From positions 20,182,410 through 20,246,409 of the forward strand of contig CM022667.1 of NCBI GenBank assembly GCA_012295275.1: 64,000 nt of DNA, in the 5' to 3' direction. This document shows positions 36,088-48,715 of this stretch, piece by piece (within the stretch, counting starts at the first letter, position 1; each line of letters starts with the position of its first letter). The notes under the pieces were generated by a model, which had not been told where the DNA came from, ran no database searches, and saw only the letters and a list, made by a program, of their open reading frames with translations. Made by a program: the position numbers and the translations under genes. The DNA is from Chrysomallon squamiferum. Lineage: Eukaryota; Mollusca; Gastropoda; Neomphalida; Peltospiridae.

Positions 36088-36138
<51 letters not shown>
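36001..36138. repeat. (AAT)n / (AAGAAT)n microsatellite
   Basis: AAT units flank an inner AGAATA run. Long Asn or Ile open frames across it are artefacts of the repeat. Confidence 0.92.
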
Positions 36139-36140
<2 letters not shown>

Positions 36141-37000
36141 CAACTATAATAATAATTACCTTAGATTGTTAATTAAAAAAAATAAATTATTCTATACAAA
36201 TATGATATGTATGAAAAATCCATGCTGGTCTATAGTTATGAATATATAATAAAAATCTCCATTCTAATATTAACATATAGATATAAAAAACCAGTTTTTT
36301 CAAAGTAACAACCATTATATATATATATATGTAGGTAGTAGCAATACAACTATTAAAAAAAATCTACCTATGGTTTGATTTCATGATTAAACTATAATAA
36401 ATTATTTGGCATCAAATTATTGAACTCTTTCACTTTTACAAACAACAAAATAAATTGATTTTAATACACAGGTTTGCATCTATTGAATGTGTATATACAT
36501 TTACCATTAAAGATTAGATATAAAAAATATGTCTAACAAAAAATAATTAACTATTTTCAGCGGATGACTATGTGACAAACTTTGATGTTTTTTTCTACAA
36601 CGACAAAATGCATCATCTAATAAATTAATCATAAATATTTTTCTGATTATTATTTTATGTAAAGCTAAGTAGAATGATTCTATAAAAATATTTTTGTTCA
36701 TTTACAATTCTTCAAAAATCTGTCCACAATAGAGAAATTTTTGGCTGGCAAGAATAAATAAATAAATTTTTAAAAATTCCTATTAATAAAAAAAAAACCT
36801 ATTAAATATCTCCTAAATATATAAAGACAAAAATAATAAAATAGAAATAAATAAATAATAATAATATTAATAATAATAAAAATAGAATTTTGTTATTGCT
36901 GGAATTATAATAAAACACCATTCATTTTGATGCTCCAGTTTTGGTATTTGGCAGCAGTAATTTCTGAAAGATAACTGATATGAAAATCAGCCTGTTTCAC

Positions 37001-37909
37001 TCAGGAGTAAATTGTAATGACTTCTCTTCCACTTCCTCTCACCATGAGCACTCGTTCCAGTCCTTCTGTGAGAACTTCCAGATACTCCATGTCTAGTGAC
37101 CATTAAGGTAAAAAATGTAAATTCATCAATTAAAAGTTACTGAAATGAAAAATATTTGATGTTTACTGCACATATTATTATTATTTGGTTGAACACAGTG
37201 GTTTTGCTAGCTATTTAACCAATGTTTCTTGCACAGTGAGTTTCACTTTGATTACCAAATGTTTGTTTAACAGCAGTTTAGATACATTTTACAACTTAAT
37301 AATCATAAATAAAAATTTAAAAAATCAGTACTTCATCAAGTTTACTTCAAATGTTTAACGAACAATTGAAAAATAAAAAATAAAATGTTAGACTGACATT
37401 TTAAAATTATTATTATGTTTTTAAACATTTAAAAAAATGATATGAGGTTGTAAGATTTATATATATATATATATAAATGAGTGTAACTGAATGACTAAAA
37501 ATACTATACTTGTTATTAAAATAAACTATGGGCACAATATGATACCTTTATTAATAACAAAATAAATTTTTGAACAAATCAAAAAAAATAAACAGGTTAC
37601 ATAATGTGACATTAAATTAATGATGAGGTCACTGTTGTTGTCATTTTATTTTGGTACCAAAGTGAAAAGAAAATTAGAATTACAAAGAAAACAGGGGGGG
37701 TAATCAATTATTAATCTATAAAAAGGATACAGTTTTCATCTCCAGCTGTTTGTTTGGGAGGAGCAGGCAAGTTGAGAATGACAAGTTTAGCATCGTGAGA
37801 TTTATCTACAATGTGTTCGTTCAACCGTACTGCAGTGTGCATTCTCCTCACATTTTTGGTGTCCCTAAAAAAAAACACAGACAAAAAAAATTAAATAAAC
37901 TTTAAAAAT

Positions 37910-37945
<36 letters not shown>

Positions 37946-38855
37946 CACACACACACACACACACACAAACACAAACATATATTATATATAAAGAAGAAAT
38001 GAATGAAAGAATAAATAAAAAGATAATTGATGAAGCAAAAATTTTAATGGTTTTAAAGAAAAGATTTCAAATAAATTAAAAAAGAGTCAAGAAAAACCTC
38101 AACAGAAAAGCCCCTGAACATTGCAAAATAATCACAGAATAAAAATTAAAACATTTTGGTGAAAAACTTTTAATGAATACACTGTCGCACAAACACACAC
38201 AAACAGAACATTTATTTGGTGCTGTCTAAAATGAACAAAAATTTGCTTCAGTCCTTTTAAATGGAAACAGAGGCCTGCCCATTCTTAATGCCAACTGTTC
38301 TAGGATAGTACTGTCACATGACAACCAATATGAATTATTTTTATTAATTTTTAACCATAATAATTTTAAAAAGCAACAAAAACCAACATGCTGGACACAA
38401 ATTATATATAATGATATGAAGAACATTATTAAGATTATATCTCTTTAATCAGAATTAATGTGCAATCCTGTTCTATACAAACACAAACATAACCATGCAG
38501 AAAACAAATATATAAGAGTTAAAAAATCATGCATACAATAATTTGACATGCTGAACAAAATGCTAAATACTAAAGAAGAGATATAACTCTGCAGTCTCAT
38601 AAAAAAGAGGTGTTTTTTTTTTAATGTTTTTCTTAGAATTTGAATTAAACATAATTATGTTGAAACAGTCTGGGGTATGCTGATTAGAATTATAGATTAT
38701 TCTGTGAACAGTACTCTGAATTACAGGAAACAAAACATTTACAACAAATTACAGTTATGAAAATATTTATAAATAACATAAAAATTTTAATAATTTTTTC
38801 ACTGATATACTGCTACTACATTTTAAGATAATTTCAACTGTTATTAACATTATTT

Positions 38856-38898
<43 letters not shown>

Positions 38899-39300
38899 TA
38901 TTTTTAAATTTCACTTTATGTATATATTATTTTTAAATTTCACTTCTACTACTAGTACTATATTTTTTTTGGATATCCACTTTTACCAGCTATACACAAA
39001 TCTGTACTTTATTAATGAATACACAAATAATCAGTTATTATAGAGTGCAGGTGTGTTTTTTAGTCATGCATAATTATGCGAAAACCCCACTTAAAACTAG
39101 ATACACTTTTCCACACAACATATCAAATTCTAAGTAACGGGTTTCATTATATCACTAAAGTGCTTAATTAATTCAGTCTAAAGAATAAAATTAATAAAAT
39201 ACTAAAAACAAGTGTTTGACATGGAAAGACTTTAAAAAACACAATGAAAAGTATTCTTAATAAGATAAAAATAAAAAAAAAAAATAAAAAAAATAATAAA

Positions 39301-39340
<40 letters not shown>

Positions 39341-40218
39341 AAAAAACAGAATAACAATAAAAATAAATTAAAAAAAAAAAAAAAAATTATACAACAGAAT
39401 AACAAAAAATAAAGAGACTTCTCCCACTCAAAATCTCGACACACAACAATCATGATCCTGAATGCTACGAGTTTTCCACACCAAGCATTGCTTTCATATA
39501 AAACTCAGCGTTAGTAAAGAAAAAAACACAGAAAGAAACAAAAAGACAGAAAGAGAGCCTTACAACTGAGATATAACTGATCTGAAATAAAATACGTACA
39601 ACTAATATGTACAAAAAACACCCCACATAAAATACAGAAATACAACAAAAAATATAAACTTATTTAACATAGATACATAATTATCATTTGAGATAAATTA
39701 ATGAAAAATTGAAAGTTAAGAAATTCAGTTAATATTTTTGGTTGTAATATCATTTATTTATTTATTTATTTTTATTGGAATGTATCTCATATATTATCAA
39801 TATATATAATGCTCACAATTCACAACAGAATAATTGAAAATATTTTGTTAATACTTAAAGTATATATTGTCTTGTTAAATAAACATTCCTGTTATAAAAT
39901 ATGATTAGTATATTGTGCAACATCAGAATTTTTGTTAAAAGCTCATTTATTCCACTTTCTTCATGTGAGTAGGTAAATAGTATGAAAAACATTAAAATGA
40001 AACAGGTGAGTTTTAAAAAATATTGTATTTAAAAATGATGTATATAATATTTTTATTTTTTTTAACTTTTATGACAAATTACTCTCAAATTAATTTTTAG
40101 GCAAATTCCTGAAGTACTGTTTAAGGATGAATTTTCAAGATTTTAAATAATTAAAAAAATATATATAATAATAAAAAAAAAAAACAGAAGTAAAAATTAA
40201 CTGAAAAATAAAAAAAAT

Positions 40219-40294
<76 letters not shown>

Positions 40295-41955
40295 AGCCAA
40301 CACCAATTACTATAGAAAGCATGTTTTAAACTGTTTGTTAAGAAAAATATCTGTCTCTGTGTGTGTCTACTTACGGTTTCAGGTCAAGCAGCTGTTTGGT
40401 TATTTTCTTTCCATCCACGGGTGAGAAAGTGAACTGAGATTTGTCAGGACTCAGGTCAGTGAGACTCTCACTTGGTGTGAACCCTTCGTCGTGAATGACT
40501 TCCGGAGCATCAGCACCCTCCTCGTGGACTGTGTCCAGTTTGACACCTCGCGACGGCGATGCTAGATGAGCCCGGTCTATGATCTGCTGTGGCTGTAAAT
40601 TAAATCAGTGAATAACAGACTTTGATTCCTCAGTGCAGTTAAAACAATGTGTGTTATGAAGAGTTGAAATGTAGAAAACAGTTCTGTTTAAAAAAGAATG
40701 GATACTAATAACATGCTTTTTCTAAATTATATTTATTATTTATCTGCATTTATTTAAAATAAAAATGAGAAAAGAGTACTGTTAGTAAAAGAATGGATAT
40801 TAATATGCATCATTAAAATTATATCTATTATTTATCTCCACTGAGCATTTTATTTAAATACTGAAGAACTATCTTTGCCTTCCTAATATATTTACAATAA
40901 TTTCTGCTGTAACAATTTAAGAATGGAAAATGGAATTGCCATTTTATGACAAAAATGTACTAGTGTTTAGAATTTTGTATAGTTTACTTTAAATGAATCA
41001 AAAAAGAAAATCAGTTGAATCATATAAATGAATTAAAAAAGTTACTTACTTCCAATCTCTTGAGTCTGATATCTCGTAACATTTGTGTTCTTTGTTCCAT
41101 CATCAGTGTTCTCTCATAGGTGTAGGCAGAGATGTCATTTGTACTCTGAGTGAAAAATAAAATCAGTGATCATTTTATACTCACAACATACATATACTTA
41201 AATAATTAGCAAAATCCTTAAGTACCGATGAATAACTTCTGTTCAAAATATCATAAAACAGCTCACCATTTCCACAACTTCAACATCGGCCTCTATTCTT
41301 AGCTGATACAAATACATCTTGAGGTCCTTCTTCATTTCAATAGAGTTATCTTCCATTTCTGAGACAGATCAGGACAATGGTAACAATTTCAAAGCTCAGA
41401 CAAACATTTATATGACACCAGGTTTATCACAACAGCTAAAAAAAAAACCTGTAACTTTTTTAGTTTAGTTTAACTTTTATATGAATAAGATTTCCCACTT
41501 TTATTTGTAATAATAATACATTTGTTTTCCCACTGAATTATCTCTCACACACAAAAGAAGCTCAGTAAAGGTGATGGTGTAAAAAGGATACGTGCGACAG
41601 TGAAAATTCTCAGTTTGCAGTGTTTCCAGGATTTGTCTTGTCTTAGGAGGAAGGGAAGCAACATCAACAGTCCTCCATCATGTTCTCAGAGTTAAGGAAA
41701 AATGCAAACACAATTATAAAAAATAACAATAGTTGCTATAAAAAAAAATAATAAAAAAAATAAAAAAAAATCTTGATCAGGTATCATATTTGAGTGCATA
41801 ATTAAAATTGACTATTTATCATAATTTATGTAAAATATTCAACAATGTTACATGGTTATTATTAATTAGATTCACTTAATATGGTAACAAAACAGCAATA
41901 AAACAATGTTGATTTAGTTTGAAATGTCATTTGTATATTAATAGATAAGCTTTAA

Positions 41956-42027
<72 letters not shown>

Positions 42028-42725
42028 AAAAGAAACAAAATACAAAGAATAAATTTAGAAGGATATGCACTATCCACCAGACGTCTATAGTTCCTCTAAA
42101 TTTTTCATGGTGATCTGGAAACTGGTTGATGCCTTTCAAAACCAGCAAAGCCAGCTGAGCTGCTTCAGTATTACGAATACTGTCTGTGCAACAAAACAAA
42201 ACAAATAAAACAATCACTTACAGAAAAATGAAAAAGAAATAATATAAAATATTCATTTTGTAAACTGTGATAGTCAATATTTAATGTTTAACAAAAGTAA
42301 ATAAACAATATTATTGTAATAACATGTTTTGAGTTTGATACAGACTTAGTACAAATATAGGTTGATGTCAGAGTTAATTGTTTTGTTGTAATTCTCCTTC
42401 TCCGCTGGGCTATCATCTGAGAGAAAACCAGTAGTATGTGTTTATTGTGAAATCAGAAAATCTTTATTGTTAATCAGAAGAGTAAACTAAACAATGGAAT
42501 CTGTAGTTTCCTCTGGTGAACCATCATTTCAAAATCAGTGAATAGTTATTTTGTATAAAATATAAAAAGACAATCACCAATGAAGACTTTGTAACCTCGA
42601 ACATCAGCTTCGTGTCTCCAACCGTACGGCCAGCCTATCACAATTGTGTTGTGTTTCAGTCCACCTAGGCCAGCATTCTGTATCCTGAACAGTCAAGTTT
42701 AGTTAAATGTTTCATGTTTTTCAAT

Positions 42726-42824
<99 letters not shown>

Positions 42825-45800
42825 AAATAACCCCCTACAAAAAAAAACCCACTCAAAACCTAGTATTATTTTTAAAATGAAAAACTAATAAATCTGCTTA
42901 AAATATATAACATTTATTTTGTTTGTACAGTTTTTATGATGAATGCCTAAAAAAAGATCTTTATCATAACAACATAATGAAACTGATAAAAACAGATATA
43001 TACACAGAAATAAATATAAGTGTGTGTGTTTGTATGTGTGTGTGTGTGTGCGTGCATGTATGTGTGCTTGTGTGAGTATATTCAATATTCAATATCTGCT
43101 TAATATTTTATCAATATTTCACACACTCATTTCAATGTGTATATCTGTTTTTACCAGTTTCCGTTTTATATTCAACATCTGTCTTTATATTTTATCAAGA
43201 TAAATATATTTCTAGGTGTATGTCAACTTTTACCAGATTCCATTATGTATAGTATTTAAAATCATCACAAGAGAGACAATGAAGTGTACAAAACTTACAT
43301 GTGGCAAATTCCTTCTGTTACAGTGGTAGACACACAGACATCAGAGAAACCTTTGACTCCAAATTCCTTTATCAGATTGCTTAATGTCTGAAAATAAAAC
43401 ACAATCTTTTTACAAATAAAGAAATAAATATAATTCTATTTTATGAAATACGTAATCTTTTAGAAGATAATTTGATACTGCTCATCTTATTTTATTAAAT
43501 ATCAGAAGACTGATAGTTTCAAAAAGTACTGATATTATCCTTTTTGAAGGCAAGGGACATTTCTGAAGCAAATTTAAAGGGGATTAATTAACTGTCACTT
43601 TTCTCCTATCTTTCACTCAGTGTGCACTGAAATCAGTGGAATGGCAGGAAAGGCTCAACAGGTGAAGAAGACAGTCATAGAGTCAAGTGTCACTGACACC
43701 AGAAAGGCTGGGAACCACTGGGTTAGATAAAGTCAAAAAAACACTGAATACTGTTTTAAAACTTTTATAATCAATAAAAAATATAAAAAACTGTTCATAT
43801 ATAAGAAAATGGAAGTGAGAAAGAAAAATGTAAAAAAAGGTATCAAGAAAAAATTTAAAAAATGGTATCAAGAAAGAAAAAATATAACAAAATAGTAGAA
43901 GGGAAAGGAAAAAAATGTAACAGAATGGTAGCAGGAAAGAAAAAATACAATAAAAAATAGAAATAAATCTTATAACTAAATGGTATCATAAATAAATCTA
44001 ACAGAATGGTTGATTCACTCACCAGTTTGGCTGCTTGTGAATCAGCAAATCTTTCACGAAAGTTTCCTTCTAAAACACTCATAACCAAAGTCAGACCTTT
44101 TCCTGAAACCAACAGAAAACTTTATATCTTTGGGGTTTTTCAGCTGCAACAACTTTTTAATACCACTCAGAAATTTTCAGATAAGTTGATGTCACATCTA
44201 CAGATGCCATTACTTTTACTGTTTAATAATACATTTTTGTGTATAATAGGCTCAAACATTTTTAACCATAACACACCTCTCTTCATAGTTGCCAAAAGCA
44301 AAACCAGCTTCTCATCAATGTGATCAGTTAAAAACTCCCATCTCTATTACATGTGTGTTAAAACAGATCTGTTAGATAACGTTCAGTAAACTGTAACTAA
44401 GGCAACTTACCTGCTTTAAGCTGACTGGCAAATCTGATGAGTTTAGGATACTTTGGCTGAAGATTTTCATCCAGTTTCATCAAAACCAACAACTGTGGTC
44501 TAAAACAACATCATAACTAACTGTGACAAATTTATATTAATATAAATACTAGTTAAATTATATCAGGTTATAAATTAAAATCTTGATCTACTGTGATTGT
44601 TGATGCTCAGTACTGTTTTCATTCTCAGTTTCAGAGAGTTTTTAGAATAATTATATTTAATTGTTTTTAAGAAATTTCAGAAGTGAAGAAATAAGCAGAT
44701 TACAGACAGAAGTGAATACCTCCAGTTTTTAGTGTGTGGGGGTCCTTCCTGTAGTCTGAGTAGAGAGTATCTGGCAGCAGACATGGCCAGACCACGAATA
44801 CCATCTCCCCACTCTTTCTCTGCCCTGAAATATGAGAAAATCATATAGATAATAACAAGTAAATAATGTACAGACTTGTCAGACCACAAATACCATCTCC
44901 CCACTCATTCTCAGCAACAAAACATACAGAAATAATTCTTTACTAACTGTACATGAGCCAACTGGTACAGTTTTAAATATTTCAGAACCTCCCTTGCCTA
45001 ACAAATCCTCTTCACACCCACACTGTTTAATATTAATGTTTATAACATAAGCTCTTGAAACTTACCCTTTGTATTCAATGTACTTGTAGATGCAGAAAGC
45101 CAGAGCTATAGCAGTGAGTGCGTAGTACCAGCTGGAAATGAACATGAGGGTGACACACAGAGAAAGTCCTAACAGAGACAGAGTCCAGTGATAAAACTGG
45201 AATCGAGGTCGCCAGTTTGGAGTCTGCAGCAGAGTCTGTAGAGCACACGCCATGTTCACAAAACCGTAGCACATCAAGAAAAACCTGACAAGTCAAGTTT
45301 TGTTATGATTAAAGCATTTGTTATTATATATATTCAGTTATGTCATCTTTTTCAAATAAGTATACTAACCATTCTAATATAATTTTGTTTAACAAATCCA
45401 ATTTATGCAAGGTAAATAGAACTATTTCCTTGTATTCATTAACAGGATAACAACTTGTGCTTTGAAAACTATACATTAGACAGTAGTTTTTATCATTTCT
45501 GATCATGTTTGTATTATATACATGTACTGATCATTTTCAATAACAAAATCTTTACTGTTCTTATTTGGCCAGTATCTCTGGCATTATTATTAATGTTTCT
45601 TGGTTCTAAAAACTCAAGGATCTAATTAATTGTTATTTGTTTTATTTATAATAAAAGTGTTGTCACTTACATAGTAATAATGGGTGCGATGTAGTCCAGG
45701 CTGGCTAACAGAATTCCTAACTCAGAAATGGCTGCAGTGAGAAGAAGAGCTCGGAATGGTTCTCCTCTCTTTGTGGTCTGACCAAACACAGACAGGAATG

Positions 45801-48668
45801 GAATCACGTTGTCTTTGGCAATAGCCTGCAGTAGTCGGGGAGCACCTGCAGCAAGACACAAAAAACAAATATTATCATTTCCATGAAAGCAAATATTAAT
45901 TAAATATTTTGTCCAGTCACTGTAGATTGATGTTTAAGTTATTGCATACATTCTTAGAAATGTCAGATGTAAAGAAAACTACACATATTCTTGGAAACAT
46001 CAGATGTAATTAAAACTACACATATTCTTGGAAACATCAGATGTAATTAAAACTACACATATTCTTAGAAATATTAGATGTAATTAAAACTACACATATT
46101 CTCAGAAATTTGAAATGTAGAGAAAACTACACATATTCTTGGAAATATTAGATGTAATTAAAAATACACATATTCTTGGAAACATCAGATGTAATTAAAA
46201 CTACACACACCAGTTAGAGACTGCAGACCAGCTCCCAGTGTAGACAGGAAGGAACCAATCATAATAACCCATTCATTTGGCCAAGCTAACTTTCCTATTA
46301 ACATGTTGCCACCTATACTAATACCATACCTGAAACAATCAGAGAAAGAAGGACCATGAATTTTAAGTTAAAACAAAACATACAAGAAATTTCTTCATAC
46401 TGCTTTCATTCAAAGTAAGTGAGTTGAAGAACAAATTAATGTGTAAATAACTTTAGTATACATGAAATGATTTACGAAATGTTTAAAGAAAACTCTCTTA
46501 AGAGCAAGGTTATTTTAACTGGCAACAATAAAAATCTAGTGTTCGTACAAAGTGGTTTTTATTACAAAAATACACTAACACTTAACTACTGCCTCTAAAA
46601 AACTCACTTGTCTCTTAGCAACGGACCCTCAATGCAAGCAGCAAAGAAAAACACTGTTGTAACATCTAATTACAAATAGGAAACTTTCCTCTTCCTTACA
46701 AACATTTTTTTTGTTTATATAAAACTTTCTTTTAGCACATTACTTTTAATTCTAATTAAATAAAATAGGGTAAACTTAAAAATTGTTATAAATATTAACT
46801 TATTGAATATCCAATATAAACTCTTATAAGATTAAAAAAAAAAACAGATTTTTTTGAACGGTGCAGATTAGAATAAGGAGGTACCAGGAATAAATAAATA
46901 ACAAATGTGCAATACACAGGTAGGTGAGAGACCTGCTACATGTTGGTGCTAACTGGAAAGAGTTTAAAACAAGGTCCAGGTTTTGTGCAGGTAAAGGATA
47001 CACACAAAGGAGGTTGTTGCTATGGCCATAATAGTACCAGTAGGAATAGATTTCTGTGCGTCAGCCAAGTCACCTGACCTGTTGGAACCAGCCATGATTC
47101 CTGAAACATAAAATACAGAATTTCTAATTCAGTCTGCTCTGCAGAAAATATAAATCTAACATTCATTCAGATATTTCACTGGTGTACAGTTGTTTTGCAT
47201 TTAGTGTGTGTAATTTTCTACTCCAATTCCATGACTGATTAACTACAAATTTGGCAGATTTGCTTTTACTGATTTCATTTCCTGTACAAATAACTATTGT
47301 TTTAAATGTGTTGAATTGTTTTCACTACTAATGTTCAGTTATTTGTTGAGTTGTTCTCACAACTAGTGTTCAGTTATTTGTTGAATTGTTCTCACAACTA
47401 GTGTTCAGTTATTTGTTGAATTGTTCTCACAACTAATGTTCAGTTATTTGTTGAATTGTTCTCACAACTAATGTTCAGTTATTTGTTGAATTGTTCTCAC
47501 AACTAATGTTCAGTTATTTGTTGAATTGTTCTCACAACTACTGTTCAGTTATTTGTTGAATTGTTCTCACAACTAATGTTCAGTTATTTGTTGAATTGTT
47601 CTCAGAACTAATGTTCAGTTATTTGTTGAATTGTTCTCACAACTAATGTTCAGTTATCTGTTGAGTTATTTTCACAACTAGTGTTCAGTTATTTGTTGAA
47701 TTGTTCTCACAACTAGTGTTCAGTTATTTGTTGAGCTGTTCTCACTACTAGTGTTCAGTTATCTGTTTGAAAATAAACTCACCTGTGACAGATGGAAAGT
47801 AAATGGCAAGTAGAACAACAAAGGAGGTTGTGATGTCTGCAATGACTTCTCCTCTCTTTTCAGAACCTGGTTCATCGGTTCCAACCACATTACCTTCTTC
47901 TGTATAGTAATTCCAGATGTTATCTACAAACAGATATATTGTCCATTATTCAAAATAATGAATTCTTAAAATCAGTTCTTCTGTATAGTAATTCCAGATG
48001 CTATTTACAAACAGATATATTGTCCATTATTCAAAATAATGAATTCTTAAAATCAGTTCTTCTGTATAATGATTCCAGGTATTATATATTATTTCAACAA
48101 TCAGTTCTTAAAACTGATATAAAATAATTAAAATGTAACACTGAAAAAAACACATACCAGCAAAAACTCCGCTGGTAATGCCAGGAATTCCTTTCACCAA
48201 ATGTGCTGTGTTTTCTTTGTCTTGGTAGTATTCACAGGCCTCTCCAGTGAAATTGTTGTTAACACAGTAGTTTTCATAGATAGGACTGCTTTCATTTTTA
48301 AAACAGTAAAATGTGCCATTCAACATCACAGAATCAGAAGTCAAAAGACGATCTCCAAATATACAGATGCTGTGGGAATAAATTAGAACTTTAAATAGCA
48401 AAGAAAACAAATCATGCATACATTCACCAATAATTTCCTGTTCAGATCCTGTATTTTATATTTCATAATCTTCATTTGTCAAAAGTCAGTAGCATGAATG
48501 TGTGGGGATTTTTATACATAAAACTTTTGCTAACAAATGTACAGTGGATTCAATTACATCTTAACAGTTTGAAAAACATACTGAAACTAACTTACTGATA
48601 TTGTATAATTAACACTTAGCTGGGTATTTTTTAAAAAATTAAAAATAATGATTTGTGCATTTGTGCAT

Positions 48669-48715
<47 letters not shown>

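Larger units (their letters stand above)
30294..37000. other. Spacer between kcc copy A (start) and copy B (end)
   Basis: About 6.7 kb. The right side should hold the 3' UTR of copy B and the left side the promoter and 5' UTR of copy A, but no clear promoter element was recognised. The rest is AAT, TTA, GT and A-rich repeats, including AAT runs at about 31885-31951, GT at 34276-34316 and AAT/AAGAAT at 36001-36138. One short plus-strand frame (32838-33116) is described separately. Confidence 0.65.
37001..44824 (-). other. kcc copy B exons 14-25: cytosolic C-terminal domain
   Basis: Residues 646-1081. It keeps [23 protein letters not shown] with Thr915, NVRRMHTAV with Thr1017 and the end GREVITIYS. 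The exon 23 linker is 16 residues longer than in copy A and acidic ([15 protein letters not shown]); only the PQQII start, the DKSQFTFSP core and the DLK end are shared. Confidence 0.92.

Noticed and set aside
35923-36249. Open frame with poly-Ile and poly-Asn
   Set aside because: Produced entirely by the AAT/AAGAAT microsatellite.
47332-47766. CRISPR-like array of 35-base repeats
   Set aside because: The units are contiguous with no spacers and lie in an animal intron; it is a minisatellite.
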